DNA of 64,000 nt from assembly GCF_009830105.1 (NCBI RefSeq), contig NZ_WURB01000004.1:248001-312000 (forward strand), in the 5' to 3' direction. Under the pieces are notes generated by a model. It was not told the DNA's origin, searched no databases, and worked only from the letters and a program-made list of their open reading frames with translations. The DNA is from Microvirga makkahensis. GTDB lineage: Bacteria; Pseudomonadota; Alphaproteobacteria; Rhizobiales; Beijerinckiaceae. Below, one piece after another: positions 17,186 to 26,577 of this stretch (within the stretch, counting starts at the first letter, position 1; the number at the start of each line of letters is the position of its first letter). The translations under genes and the position numbers were made by a program.

Positions 17186-18817
17186 TTAGCCCCTGGCTTT
17201 CTTCAGCATCCCTCGGAGGCTCTGCGACGGCAGGACGGCTTCCGGCTCGCCGAACAGGGTTCCTTCCAGATAATCGGCGCCCCAGGCGGAGAGCAGGCGC
17301 GCGGTCGCCTCGTCGTCGACCCATTCGGCGGCGACGGCGATGCCTAAGTTCTGCGCCCGGTCCACGAGGGCGCGCACGAAAAGCCGGTCCTCGGTCGAGC
17401 GCTTCAGGGGCTGGATGAGGACGCCGTCCACCTTCAGCATGTCGAAAGGCATGTGGGCCAGGCTCGGGAGCGGCACATGGCCCAGGCCGAAGCCCGAGAG
17501 CGACAGGCCGATGCCGATGGCCTTCATGGCGTGAAGGCGCCCGACGAGCGTTCCGTCCTTGGCCAGGGCCGCCTCCGGAACCTCGATCACGAGGCGCGAC
17601 TCGATGCCGGGCCGCGCTCCCAGATGGGCAGCCAACATCGGCAGCCATTCCGCATCCTTCAGGGTCGCGGGCGCGACCGGCAGGGCGAGGCGCTCCTGGG
17701 GATGACCCGCGAGGTGCTCCGCCGCCAGCTCCAGCATGCGCCCGTCCACGAGCAGGCTCAGGTTGGCGTCGTCCAGGGCCGGGATCGCGCCGAGAGGGAT
17801 CATTCGCCCGTCGGGACCGGCCAGGGCCGCCATGGCCTGCTTCAGAACGGGGCCGCGGCTGTGGGCGTCCACCACCGGCGCGCAGGCCAGGGTCAGGCTC
17901 CGGTCGTTGAGGGCGCCGACCACGTCGAAGGAGGCCTTTTCGAGCCTTGCGGACCGGGAGGCCGGGCGGGAATCGTAGAGGACGAAGGGCTCAGAGCCTG
18001 CCTGAGCCGCTTCCAGGGCCTGCTCGGCGAGGCGCAGCAGCTTGGTGGCCTTGAAGGTGTGGTCCGGCGCGCAGGCGGCCGCGAGGGTCAGAGTGCCGGA
18101 GCAGTTCGTCAGGAGCCCCGCCGCCCGCCTCATGGCGTCCGGAGCCTCGATGGCCGGGCAGCCGATCAGGGTGAGGGTGAAGCGGCTCGGGCTCAACGCA
18201 CCGAAATGGTCCTGCCGCCGCATCATGGGACGCAGCTTGCGGGCGATCACGTCCAGGGCGTCCGCGTCGTCCCCTTCCAGCGCTCCCACAATCAGGGTGC
18301 AGGTCTGGGAGACGCGGAGCGCTTCGTTGACGCTGTTCTGGATCTGCACGAGCAGGCCCGAGCGGGCTTGGATCCGCGCGGGGAGGCAGTCCTGCGGGGC
18401 AAAGCCCGCATCGGCCCGCAGCAGGCCGCGCACGAAGGCGGGACGCCCCTGGCTGTCCGGCTGCCAGCGGCCCGTATCCTCGACGACCAGCACCTGATCG
18501 GGTCCGAGGCGGAGGACATAGCGGGTTTCGAAGCTGCGATTCGAGCCGGACCGCGCGGCCATGGCCTCGCTGCGGCCGGTGCCGCTTCCGGGTTCGACGA
18601 GCTGGAAAAAGGCTTTGCCCGTGCGCGGCAGGTCCCGGGCCTGGAGTCCCAGGAGCGCGGCGGCATTGGGGCTCCAGGTCAGGGCATCGGACACGACGTC
18701 CCAGGAATAGGCGGCCCCGGAATGCGCAAGGGGGGAGGCTCCGACGCCTTGGCGCCGGCGTGACGTCCGGGGTGTTCCCTCAAAGATCCCCGCCCGGCCC
18801 GGCCGCTTCGTCGCCAT
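17186..18817 (-). CDS. Degenerate PAS-GGDEF-EAL protein, probably non-catalytic
   Basis: 543-aa cytoplasmic signalling-type protein. Order: a PAS-like N-terminal segment (about 30-120, AYSWDVVSDALTWSPNAAALLG), a GGDEF-like region lacking any GGDEF signature (about 150-290), and an EAL-like barrel (about 300-535). In the barrel the EAL tripeptide is missing, and the metal-binding Asp pair of DDFG is replaced (SGFGLG). Some residues persist, for example LVIEVPE, MLKVDG and YLEGTLFGEP. Phosphodiesterase activity is therefore unlikely; it may be a c-di-GMP receptor or a protein-interaction scaffold. The start at 18817 (MATKRPGRAG) is preferred over 18895. Confidence 0.82.
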   Translation of the reverse strand: MATKRPGRAGIFEGTPRTSRRRQGVGASPLAHSGAAYSWDVVSDALTWSPNAAALLGLQARDLPRTGKAFFQLVEPGSGTGRSEAMAARSGSNRSFETRYVLRLGPDQVLVVEDTGRWQPDSQGRPAFVRGLLRADAGFAPQDCLPARIQARSGLLVQIQNSVNEALRVSQTCTLIVGALEGDDADALDVIARKLRPMMRRQDHFGALSPSRFTLTLIGCPAIEAPDAMRRAAGLLTNCSGTLTLAAACAPDHTFKATKLLRLAEQALEAAQAGSEPFVLYDSRPASRSARLEKASFDVVGALNDRSLTLACAPVVDAHSRGPVLKQAMAALAGPDGRMIPLGAIPALDDANLSLLVDGRMLELAAEHLAGHPQERLALPVAPATLKDAEWLPMLAAHLGARPGIESRLVIEVPEAALAKDGTLVGRLHAMKAIGIGLSLSGFGLGHVPLPSLAHMPFDMLKVDGVLIQPLKRSTEDRLFVRALVDRAQNLGIAVAAEWVDDEATARLLSAWGADYLEGTLFGEPEAVLPSQSLRGMLKKARG

Positions 18818-18992
18818 TGCCCAATCCTCACGATACCCAATACACGCCGGGGCAGGAAAAGGCTGCGCCCGTCCCCGTTCAAACCGAAGTCTCAAGGATC
18901 GGGCTTCAGCCTTAATGAACCCTAAAAAACGGATGAGAAATCAGAGGCTTTGGGGCAGGGGTCCGAGGATGGGGCCTGGGGATTGCGGGCAT

Positions 18993-19025
18993 AAAAAAAC
19001 CGGCGCATCGCGCGCCGGCTTTTTA
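18993..19025 (-). terminator. Terminator of rpmF (probably bidirectional)
   Basis: Stem ccggcgc / gcgccgg (19000-19006 with 19012-19018), 5-nt loop, extended by A/T pairing: seven A before and four T after. On the minus strand the T-run directly follows the stem. Confidence 0.85.
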
Positions 19026-19044
19026 TTCGCATGCCGCGTTCGGG

Positions 19045-19230
19045 TTACGCGTCCGCCTTCACCTTCAGGACCTGACGGCCGCGGTACATGCCGGTCTTCA
19101 GGTCGATATGGTGAGGACGGCGAAGCTCGCCGGAATCCTTGTCCTCGATGTAGGTCGGGGCCTTCAAGGCATCGGCGGAGCGACGCATGCCACGCCGCGA
19201 GGGCGACGTTTTTCTCTTAGGAACGGCCAT
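19045..19230 (-). CDS. rpmF: Ribosomal protein bL32
   Basis: Large-subunit ribosomal protein, 61 aa. Starts [18 protein letters not shown] and continues [20 protein letters not shown] and [19 protein letters not shown], the standard alphaproteobacterial L32. It lacks the zinc-binding Cys pairs seen in some L32 paralogues, as usual in this class. Downstream of mtgA on the same strand and ended by a strong terminator; the rpmF-mtgA-ispA neighbourhood is common in Hyphomicrobiales. Confidence 0.97.
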   Translation of the reverse strand: MAVPKRKTSPSRRGMRRSADALKAPTYIEDKDSGELRRPHHIDLKTGMYRGRQVLKVKADA

Positions 19231-19373
19231 TTCTCGTCTCCGGTCAAAAAGCGGAGCGCCCGCTCAACCGGGGAACGCTCACATCTCAAACTTGATGAGG
19301 TTGCGCCTCATACAAGGTCTTGGAGGAAATATCTAGCCCCTTCCGCTTCGAAAAGGCTCTTCGTGGTCGCAGG

Positions 19374-20156
19374 TCACGGCTTCAGGCAGGCGCTGTAGGG
19401 GGCGGCTCGCACCATCCGCGCCTGAAGCTGCCCAGCCAGGGCCCTGAGGCGCGAGCTGGGGCGGGCTGGGTTGCGCCTGAGCGGGTTGGGCAGCGCCCGG
19501 GCGAGCAGGGCCGCTTCCCGGCGCGTCAGGTTCTTGGCGGATTTGCGGAAGTACTTGCGGGCCGCAGCCTCGGCCCCGAAGATCCCTTCGCCCCATTCGG
19601 CCACGTTGAGGTAGATTTCCATCATCTGCCGCTTGGACCAGATCAGGTCGAGGTAGAGCGCGACCGGGATCTCCAGTCCCTTCCTGACATAGGAGCGGCT
19701 CGGCCAGAGGAAGAGGTTCTTGGCCACCTGCATGGGAATGGTCGAGGCCCCCCGGGCGGGCCCGTCCTCGTCGGCCTCCTCCACCACCTCCCGGATTGCC
19801 TCCCAATCCACCCCGTGATGCTCGCAGAACCGGCTGTCCTCCGAGGTCATGACCGCCAGAGGCAGGTGAGGGGAGATCTCGTCGAGGGAGACATAAGTCC
19901 GCTCGGCGCTCTGGAGGGTGAGCCAGCGGCCGAGCATCAGGGTGGAGACGGGCGGCACGACCCAGTACGAAAGCCCTAGCCAAACGACGGCCCCGACCCA
20001 TAAGAGAATGAGGCCAAGGCCGACCTGGACGAGGCGGCGGAAAAATCGGGCGGCCGTCAGGGGCCGTGCCGGCCGCAGCGTCCAGCCCCGGCCCGTTCGT
20101 CCATTATCACTCTCCTCGGAGGGAGCGGTTGCCCCTTCCGCATTCGGGCTCATCAT
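19374..20156 (-). CDS. mtgA: MtgA, monofunctional peptidoglycan glycosyltransferase
   Basis: Inner-membrane GT51 enzyme that polymerises lipid II into glycan strands. 260 aa. A Ser/Arg-rich cytoplasmic tail is followed by one membrane anchor (about 45-70, VGLGLILLWVGAVVWLGLSYW) and the GT51 domain with the catalytic EDSRFCEHHGVDW motif, GASTIPMQVAKNLFLW, RKGLEIPVALYLDLIWSK and EIYLNVAEWGEGIFG. Two adjacent ATGs (20156 and 20153) are possible starts; both overlap or abut the divergent ispA ATG at 20155. A start further inside cannot be excluded because the first 30 residues are not conserved in the family. Confidence 0.92.
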   Translation of the reverse strand: MMSPNAEGATAPSEESDNGRTGRGWTLRPARPLTAARFFRRLVQVGLGLILLWVGAVVWLGLSYWVVPPVSTLMLGRWLTLQSAERTYVSLDEISPHLPLAVMTSEDSRFCEHHGVDWEAIREVVEEADEDGPARGASTIPMQVAKNLFLWPSRSYVRKGLEIPVALYLDLIWSKRQMMEIYLNVAEWGEGIFGAEAAARKYFRKSAKNLTRREAALLARALPNPLRRNPARPSSRLRALAGQLQARMVRAAPYSACLKP

Positions 20157-21081
20157 GACGCCATCCACCAGCACTTTCAGCGCGCGGCTCAACCAGACCG
20201 CGAAGCTTGTCGAAGCCACTCTCGAAGCCTTGCTAGCAGACAATGCCCGCCACGGCGAGGCTGCGCGGCCTGCCCGGCTGATGGCGGCCATGCGGCATGC
20301 GGCCCTCGGGGGCGGCAAGCGCCTGCGGCCTTTTCTCACCATCGAGGCGGCGCGCCTCTTCGGGTCGGAAGGTCAGGGGGCCCTGCGGGCGGGCTCGGCC
20401 GTCGAGCTGCTTCACTGCTATTCCCTCGTCCACGACGATCTCCCGTCCATGGACGACGACGACCTGCGCCGCGGCCGCCCGACGGTGCACAGGGCCTATG
20501 ACGAGGCCACGGCGATCCTCGCAGGCGACGCGCTTCAGACCCTGGCCTTCGAGGTGCTGGCCAGTCCTGAGACCGATGCCGATCCGGCTTTGCGCTCCGA
20601 TCTCGTGCTGGGCCTCGCCCGGGCCTCGGGACTCGGCGGCATGGTCGGGGGGCAGATGCTCGATCTCTCGGCGGAGGGCCGCTACGGCTCGGTCGCCATG
20701 GACGAGGCCGAGATTCGTCGGCTTCAGATGATGAAGACAGGGGCGATCCTCACCTTCTCGGTGGAGGCCGGCGCGATTCTGGGCCGGGCCGATGCGAGCG
20801 CGCGCCGGAGCGTCGTAGAATACGGGCGCGCCCTGGGCGCAGCCTTTCAGGTCGCCGACGACATTCTCGACAGGGAGGCTTCCGCCGAGGCGCTCGGCAA
20901 GCGCACGGGCAAGGACCGGGAGAAAGGCAAGGCCACCCTGGTCGATCTGCTCGGGCTCGAGGGCGCGAAGCGCGAGTGCGGTCGGCTCGTGGAGCAGGCG
21001 GACGCCGCGCTCGCCGGATTCGGCGAGAAGGCGCAGATCCTGCGCGAGGCGGTGCGTTTCGTGGTCGAGCGCGAGGTTTGA
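20155..21081 (+). CDS. ispA: IspA, farnesyl diphosphate synthase
   Basis: Polyprenyl synthase condensing IPP with DMAPP/GPP to farnesyl diphosphate. 308 aa. First aspartate-rich motif SLVHDDLPSMDDDDLRRGRPT, second motif FQVADDILD, the GGGKRLRPFL substrate loop and GGQMLDL are all present; the spacing of the first motif is the bacterial short-chain FPP type. Start ATG at 20155 (MTPSTSTFSARLN); its SD is poor, with ggagggag about 30 nt upstream, so initiation may depend on the compact divergent overlap with mtgA. Supplies precursor for undecaprenyl and quinone synthesis; ispG lies 3.4 kb further on. Confidence 0.95.
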   Translation: MTPSTSTFSARLNQTAKLVEATLEALLADNARHGEAARPARLMAAMRHAALGGGKRLRPFLTIEAARLFGSEGQGALRAGSAVELLHCYSLVHDDLPSMDDDDLRRGRPTVHRAYDEATAILAGDALQTLAFEVLASPETDADPALRSDLVLGLARASGLGGMVGGQMLDLSAEGRYGSVAMDEAEIRRLQMMKTGAILTFSVEAGAILGRADASARRSVVEYGRALGAAFQVADDILDREASAEALGKRTGKDREKGKATLVDLLGLEGAKRECGRLVEQADAALAGFGEKAQILREAVRFVVEREV

Positions 21082-21111
21082 GGCAGGTCAGTCTCCTGTT
21101 CCTTCTCCCAC

Positions 21112-21196
21112 CTCGGCATCATCGGCTCTGTGCCGGTGGCCGCGATCATGTGAAATGCCGCGCATTCCCGACCGGGATGGCCGAGCTGATTCCCGG
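21112..21196. repeat. Dispersed composite palindromic repeat, copy 5
   Basis: Reads catcatcggctctgtgccggtgg, spacer with tgccgcgcattcccgaccggg, then atggccgagctgattcccgg (second palindrome decayed). Between convergent ispA and the EamA gene. Confidence 0.6.
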
Positions 21197-21279
21197 ATCA
21201 GTTCCGAGGACGGCCATGACGGAACAGGTAACGGCCATGGAGAAGGAGAGAAGGGGCGTCAGCCGATCCCGGATCGACC

Positions 21280-22242
21280 TCAGGCGCTCGCCGACTGACG
21301 GCTCTTGATCCGGCGCGGCAGCTTCATCTCGCTGACGATGACGCCCGCGATGATCAGCGCCGCTCCGACAAGGGCTGCGGCGGGCAGGCGCTCGCCGACC
21401 ATGCGCCCGACGATTCCCGCCCAGACCGGCTCGCCCGCATAGATCAGAGTGGCGCGGGTCGGGGAGACCGTCCGCTGCGCCCAGTTCATGGCGAGCTGAA
21501 TCCCGGCGCTCGCAAGGCCGAGGCCCGCGCCGCTGAGGACGAGAAGCCATGATGGTTCCGGCAGCGGCTCTCCGAGGGGCGCCATGAGGCCGAAGGCGAG
21601 AACCGACGTGACGGCGAGCTGCACCACGGTGACGCGGCGAGCGTCCACCTTTCCGGCAAAGCCGCCGATGAGGATGATCTCGGCCGAGATGGCGACGGCG
21701 CTCAGAAGCGTGAGCAGCTCCCCGGGTCCGAACCCGACGGCGGTACCGTCGGGGCCCGCGAGGAGCGCGAGGCCCACGAAGGCGAAGGCGATGCCGGTCC
21801 AGGCCATGACGCCCGGCGGCTTCTTGAGAACGAGCCATTGCAGCAGCGGCACGAAGGGCACGTAGAGCGCCGTGATGAAGGCCGATTTGCTGCTGGGGAT
21901 GTATTGCAGGCCGTAGGTCTGGAGCGTGTAGCCGAAAAAGATCGCGGTGCCGATCATCACGCCCGCCTTCATCTCCAGCCAGGTCAGTCCGCGCAGCACG
22001 GGCGCCGCGACAAGCGCCATGGCGAGGGCCGCCGTTCCGAAGCGAAGCCCCACGAAGAACAGCGGACCGCTGACGCTCAGCGCATTCTGGACGACGAGGA
22101 AGGTCGCGCCCCAGATCATCGTGACGGCGATCAGCACGGCCTCGCTGCGGCTGAGGCTGAAAGGGGACGCGGATGGGGTGGCGTTCAAGACGGGCTCCTC
22201 GACGGGACGTGCGTCGTTAGGAGCAATCACGGCTCCGGTCAA
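21280..22242 (-). CDS. EamA/DMT-superfamily transporter
   Basis: 320-aa inner-membrane protein with ten hydrophobic segments forming two EamA repeats (about 30-165 and 175-305). Signature sequences are EAVLIAVTMIWGATFLVVQNAL, SSKSAFITALYVPFVPLLQWL and RATLIYAGEPVWAGIVGRMVGE. Such proteins export amino acids or other metabolites; the substrate cannot be inferred. Start ATG at 22242. It follows kup on the same strand after 78 bases containing two hairpins, so it may be separately transcribed. Confidence 0.87.
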   Translation of the reverse strand: MTGAVIAPNDARPVEEPVLNATPSASPFSLSRSEAVLIAVTMIWGATFLVVQNALSVSGPLFFVGLRFGTAALAMALVAAPVLRGLTWLEMKAGVMIGTAIFFGYTLQTYGLQYIPSSKSAFITALYVPFVPLLQWLVLKKPPGVMAWTGIAFAFVGLALLAGPDGTAVGFGPGELLTLLSAVAISAEIILIGGFAGKVDARRVTVVQLAVTSVLAFGLMAPLGEPLPEPSWLLVLSGAGLGLASAGIQLAMNWAQRTVSPTRATLIYAGEPVWAGIVGRMVGERLPAAALVGAALIIAGVIVSEMKLPRRIKSRQSASA

Positions 22243-22250
22243 GGATAGGT

Positions 22251-22285
22251 GCCCCGCGGGGCTGCCGGCGCTTTCGGGCCGGCAG
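22251..22285 (-). terminator. Tandem GC hairpins after kup (possible terminator without T-run)
   Basis: A self-complementary gccccgcggggc (22251-22262) directly abuts an 8-bp stem ctgccggc / gccggcag with 8-nt loop (22262-22285). No T-run on either strand, so function as a terminator is uncertain. Confidence 0.3.
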
Positions 22286-22320
22286 GTGGCGCAGCCGCAG
22301 GAACCGTAGGGCTGTGAGGC

Positions 22321-24267
22321 TCAGACGGTGACCTGCGTGCCCACCTCCACGACGCGCCCCGTGGGAATCTGGAAGAAGTCCGTCGCATCGTTCGCGGATT
22401 TCGCGAGGCCGATGAACAGCTTGTCCTGCCAGAGGGGCATGCCGGACTGGCTGGCGGGGCGGATCGAGCGCCGCGAGAGGAAGAACGACGTCGCCATGAT
22501 GTCGAACTTGAAGCCCTGCTTGCGCAGGATCGCAAGGCCGCGCGGAATGTTGGGCGTTTCCATGTAGCCGTAGCTCAGGCGGATGCGCCAGAACGAGTCC
22601 CCCACATGCTCGATGGCGACGCGGTCCTCGTCCTCCATGCGGGGGACATCGGCGCCGTTGACGGTCAGGATCACGTTTTTCTCGTGCAGCACCTTGTTGT
22701 GCTTGAGGTTGTGCAGAAGCGCGGCCGGCGCGGTATCGGGGTCGCTGGTGAGAAACACGGCAGTGCCCTTCACCCGGTGGGGCGGGCTCTTCTCGAGCAT
22801 CTGCACCAGTTCGAGCAGGGGCACGTCGATCTTGCGGGTCTTCTCGAACAGGATTCGGGTTCCCTTCACCCAGGTAAACATGATCACGAAGAACACGCTG
22901 GCGATGATCAGCGGCACGTAGCCGCCGTCCAGGAGCTTGACGAGGTTCGACGACAGGAAGGTGAGGTCGATGAGCAGCAGGGGCACCATGACGATGGCTG
23001 TCTTCACCGGTCCCCATCCCCAGCTTCGGCTTATTACCAAGCAGGCGAGCAGGGTCGTCACCACCATGGTGCCGAAGACCGCGATGCCGTAGGCGCTGGC
23101 GAGACTGCTGGAGGAGCCGAAAAGCAGCACGAGGCTGACCACGGCGCCCAGGAGAAGCCAGTTCACGCGGGGCAGATAGATCTGCCCCTGGTGGGTTTCC
23201 GAGGTGAAGCGGACTTCCAGGCGCGGCAGGAGGCCCAGCTGCACGGCCTGCCGGGTCAGCGAATAGGCCCCCGTGATCACGGCCTGGCTCGCCACGATGG
23301 TCGCGATCGTCGCGAGGATCACCAGCGGCAGGAGCAGCCAGGGCGGGGCGAGCAGGAAGAACGGGTTCCTGATGGTTTCGGGATTCGACAGGACGAGGGC
23401 GCCCTGTCCGAGATAGTTCAGAGCCAGGGCCGGAAACACGACGGTGCCCCAGGCCATGCGGATCGGCTTCCGTCCGAAATGGCCGAGATCCGCATAGAGC
23501 GCCTCGGCCCCCGTGACGGCGAGACAGACGCTGCCGAGGATCGCGAAGGCCGTTCCCGGATGTGTGACCAGGAATGATACGCCGTAATAGGGGTTGAACG
23601 AGAGCAGGACCTCCCAATCGTCCGCGATATGGAACAGGCCCAGGGCCGCCATGGTGAGGAACCATAGCAGAGTGAGCGGGCCGAAAAGCGCCGCGACCTT
23701 CCCGGTGCCGCGGCTCTGCACGGCGAACAGGGCGATGAGGATCAACAGCGCACCCGGCAGAACGTAGCTCTCGAAGGCGGGCGCGACGAGCTTCAGGCCT
23801 TCCAGCGCCGAGAGTACGGAGATCGCCGGAGTGATCGCGGCGTCGCCGTAGAACAGGGCGGCCCCCGCCATGCCCATCATGAGGACAGGCAGGCTTCGCC
23901 GGCCGAGGGCGCGCTGCGCGAGCGCCACCAGGGTCAGCGAACCGCCTTCGCCCTTGTTGTCCGCGCGCAGCAGGAGAACGACGTATTTGACCGTGACCGT
24001 GAGGATCAGAGCCCAGATCAGCAGCGACAGGATGCTGATCACCAATTCGCGGTTCAGCGGAACCGGGGTGCCGTGATGGCCGCCTGTGGCGGCCATCACC
24101 GTCTCGCGCATGGCATAAAGCGGGCTGGTGCCGATGTCGCCATAGACGACGCCGATGGCGCCGAGGGTGAGGGTCCAGAAACTCGCCTTGTGGTGGCTCT
24201 CCGGGAGGGTAGCCTCAGGGACTGCGGAATCCGCATGTCCGGGGGCGACAGCGTGCTGTTCTGCCAT
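22321..24267 (-). CDS. kup: Kup, low-affinity potassium uptake transporter
   Basis: K+/H+ symporter of the HAK/KUP/KT family in the inner membrane, 648 aa. About twelve hydrophobic segments fill residues 30-450 and a cytoplasmic C-terminal domain follows. Family motifs seen: [33 protein letters not shown], the [15 protein letters not shown] motif and LNYLGQGAL. Start ATG at 24267 ([11 protein letters not shown]). Convergent with nothing; upstream is a 185-base gap to ispG on the same strand with a CTAG-ended element. Confidence 0.95.
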   Translation of the reverse strand: MAEQHAVAPGHADSAVPEATLPESHHKASFWTLTLGAIGVVYGDIGTSPLYAMRETVMAATGGHHGTPVPLNRELVISILSLLIWALILTVTVKYVVLLLRADNKGEGGSLTLVALAQRALGRRSLPVLMMGMAGAALFYGDAAITPAISVLSALEGLKLVAPAFESYVLPGALLILIALFAVQSRGTGKVAALFGPLTLLWFLTMAALGLFHIADDWEVLLSFNPYYGVSFLVTHPGTAFAILGSVCLAVTGAEALYADLGHFGRKPIRMAWGTVVFPALALNYLGQGALVLSNPETIRNPFFLLAPPWLLLPLVILATIATIVASQAVITGAYSLTRQAVQLGLLPRLEVRFTSETHQGQIYLPRVNWLLLGAVVSLVLLFGSSSSLASAYGIAVFGTMVVTTLLACLVISRSWGWGPVKTAIVMVPLLLIDLTFLSSNLVKLLDGGYVPLIIASVFFVIMFTWVKGTRILFEKTRKIDVPLLELVQMLEKSPPHRVKGTAVFLTSDPDTAPAALLHNLKHNKVLHEKNVILTVNGADVPRMEDEDRVAIEHVGDSFWRIRLSYGYMETPNIPRGLAILRKQGFKFDIMATSFFLSRRSIRPASQSGMPLWQDKLFIGLAKSANDATDFFQIPTGRVVEVGTQVTV

Positions 24268-24384
24268 GTGTGCTTATCTTCGCGGACGTGCTCGCGGACG
24301 GCCCTTGTTGAATGACTCTGCGAACGACGAAGGGCGGCCCCTTCTCAAAAAAGCGCAGCGGCCGTCATTGCCGGCGCGGCGCGC

Positions 24385-24400
24385 TCTCTAGCACATCGCG
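24385..24400 (-). repeat. Short CTAG-ended motif related to the 10497/13002/43495 elements
   Basis: On the minus strand cgcgatgtgctagaga, sharing gatgngctag with the other copies, about 120 bases upstream of kup. No palindromic core was found next to it, so this is a weak member. Confidence 0.3.
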
Positions 24401-24452
24401 CCTGAGCTTAAAACGGAATTCCACTCGATGTTCCCTGGTTACGTCCGCCGCC

Positions 24453-25751
24453 TCACTCGGCGGCGTCGCGCCCGTGTTGTCCATAGGTCTTCTCGATGTA
24501 ATCGAGCACGATCTTCTGGAAGTCCTGCGCCAGGGTCGGGCCGCGCAGGGTCATTGCCTTCTTCCCGTCGATGAAGACGGGCGCCGCCGGCTGTTCGCCG
24601 GTGCCCGGCAGCGAGATGCCAATATTCGCATGCTTCGATTCGCCGGGACCGTTCACGATGCAGCCCATCACGGCCACGTTGAGATTCTCGACGCCGGGAT
24701 AGGTGCGGCGCCATTCGGACATGGAGGTCGATATCCAGCTCTGGATGTCCCGTGCCAGCTCCTGGAAGACGGAGGAGGTGGTGCGTCCGCAGCCCGGGCA
24801 GGCGGCGACGAGCGGCACGAAGGTGCGGAAGCCCATGGTCTGGAGCAGTTCCTGCGCGGTCTTCACCTCGAGAGTCCGGTCCCCGCCGGGTTCGGGCGTG
24901 AGCGAGTAGCGGATCGTGTCGCCGATGCCCTGCTGCAGCAGGATGCCGATGGCAGCCGAGGAGGCGACGATGCCCTTCGTTCCCATGCCGGCCTCGGTGA
25001 GGCCCAGATGAATGGCGTAGTCGGACCGGCGGGCGAGCTCCTGGTAGACGGCGATCAGGTCCTGCACGGCGGAAACCTTAGCCGAGAGGATGATGCGGTC
25101 CTTCCCCAGGCCGATCTCCTCCGCGCGGGCGGCGGAGAGGAGGGCGGACTGGATCATGGCCTCGCGGGTCACCCAGCGCATGTCGCGCGGCGATGCGGAG
25201 GCCGCGTTCTCGTTCATGAGATGGGTGAGGAGCTCCTGGTCGAGCGAGCCCCAGTTGGCGCCGATGCGCACCGCCTTGCCGTACTTGATCGCCATCTCGA
25301 CGATGGCTGCGAACTGGCGGTCCTTCTTCTCCTTGAAGCCGACATTGCCCGGGTTGATGCGGTACTTGGCGAGGGCTTCCGCGCAGGCCGGATGGTCGGC
25401 GAGAAGCTGATGGCCGATATAGTGAAAATCGCCGACGAGGGGGACGTCCACCCCGAGCCGGTCGAGCCTCTCGCGGATCTTCGGCACCGCGGCTGCGGCC
25501 TCATCCCGGTCGACTGTGATGCGCACGAGTTCCGAGCCGGCGCGGGCGAGGGCCGCCACCTGGGCCACGGTGGAGTCCACATCCGCCGTGTCCGTGTTGG
25601 TCATGGATTGAACCACGATCGGCGCCCCGCCGCCGACCATGACGGAGCCGACCCGGACCCCCACCGTGCGATGGCGCGGAGCGGGCCCTGCGAGGCTCCC
25701 GTCAAGGGAGGTTTCGGGAGAGGGGGACATCAAAGACATGCTGTGATCCAT
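24453..25751 (-). CDS. ispG: IspG (GcpE), HMB-PP synthase
   Basis: [4Fe-4S] enzyme of the MEP isoprenoid pathway converting MEcPP to HMB-PP with flavodoxin/ferredoxin electrons. 432 aa. The TIM-barrel domain carries [20 protein letters not shown] and [11 protein letters not shown]; the cluster-binding cysteines are in ACPGCGRT and [11 protein letters not shown] near the C terminus. The N-terminal 30 residues ([15 protein letters not shown]) are variable; a start at an internal Met is possible. Together with ispA it gives two isoprenoid genes in this region, though not one operon. Confidence 0.96.
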   Translation of the reverse strand: MDHSMSLMSPSPETSLDGSLAGPAPRHRTVGVRVGSVMVGGGAPIVVQSMTNTDTADVDSTVAQVAALARAGSELVRITVDRDEAAAAVPKIRERLDRLGVDVPLVGDFHYIGHQLLADHPACAEALAKYRINPGNVGFKEKKDRQFAAIVEMAIKYGKAVRIGANWGSLDQELLTHLMNENAASASPRDMRWVTREAMIQSALLSAARAEEIGLGKDRIILSAKVSAVQDLIAVYQELARRSDYAIHLGLTEAGMGTKGIVASSAAIGILLQQGIGDTIRYSLTPEPGGDRTLEVKTAQELLQTMGFRTFVPLVAACPGCGRTTSSVFQELARDIQSWISTSMSEWRRTYPGVENLNVAVMGCIVNGPGESKHANIGISLPGTGEQPAAPVFIDGKKAMTLRGPTLAQDFQKIVLDYIEKTYGQHGRDAAE

Positions 25752-25926
25752 GGCGGCCAGTGAGTTGAGGGCCGTCGCCGTTTAGCTGATGCCAAAAGCC
25801 TCCTCCGTCAAGCGCGGCATGCTCGACAGGCCGGAAGCGGCGGTCTTGCCTGCCAGGGGCGAGGCGCCCGCATCGATCCGGCCACGGGTCCTGCCTAACC
25901 GGCGCCGCATCGAGGGTAGGGCAATC

Positions 25927-26577
25927 TTATTCTTGGCGAAATTCAAAGACACTCGACTTCTTGATCTCGGCATCCTCGAGGGTTCGCGTCACCGGCACCT
26001 CGTAGCTCGCGAGCCGGCCGAGACGCTCCTTGGGAAGGTAGCTGCGCCCGGGATCGCCGATGAGGACCCTGGCCCCGCGCCGGCTGAGGCCGAACAGCCA
26101 GTCCGTCACCCGGGCGGCGAGATCCCGCTCGTAGCAGATGTCGCCCGCCAGAACCGTATCCCATCCCTGGTCCTGCCCGACGAGGTCGGCCTGGAGGGGC
26201 ATGACCGTGACCCCGTTCACCTCGGCATTCAGCGCAATGGCGGCGATGGCGAAGCTGTCGATGTCGCAGGCGGTGACCTCGGCGGCGCCCGCCTTCATGG
26301 CCGCGATGGCCACGAGGCCCGAGCCCGACGCGAAATCGAGAACGCGCCGTCCGCGCACGGTCTCGGGATGATCGAGGATGTAGCGGGCGAGCGCCTGGCC
26401 TCCCGCCCAGGCGAAGGCCCAGAAGGGCGGCGGCAGGCCGATCTCCCCCAGCTCCTCCTCGGTGCGCTGCCACAGCTCCGTCGCCTCGTCGGCCACGTGC
26501 AGGACGAGCTCCGGCGCATGGGGCACCGGCAGGAGCCGCGTCTCGGCGAGAATGAAGGCTTCCGGGTCGGTGATCAT
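25927..26577 (-). CDS. Class I methyltransferase, ETF-beta lysine methyltransferase-like (METTL20 type)
   Basis: 216-aa methyltransferase: PPFWAFAWAGGQALARYI, motif I VLDFASGSGLVAIAA, VTACDIDSFA, and the post-motif GDICYERDLAARVTDWL with LIGDPGRSYLP. This pattern resembles the METTL20/ETFBKMT group, whose bacterial members trimethylate lysines of electron transfer flavoprotein beta. The activity here is an inference from resemblance. The start overlaps the stop of the upstream glycosyltransferase by four bases (ATGA type), so the two are translationally coupled even though no functional link is obvious. Confidence 0.8.
   Translation of the reverse strand: MITDPEAFILAETRLLPVPHAPELVLHVADEATELWQRTEEELGEIGLPPPFWAFAWAGGQALARYILDHPETVRGRRVLDFASGSGLVAIAAMKAGAAEVTACDIDSFAIAAIALNAEVNGVTVMPLQADLVGQDQGWDTVLAGDICYERDLAARVTDWLFGLSRRGARVLIGDPGRSYLPKERLGRLASYEVPVTRTLEDAEIKKSSVFEFRQE

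Noticed and set aside
17186..18817. Active c-di-GMP phosphodiesterase
   Set aside because: The catalytic EAL and the DD metal pair are absent.
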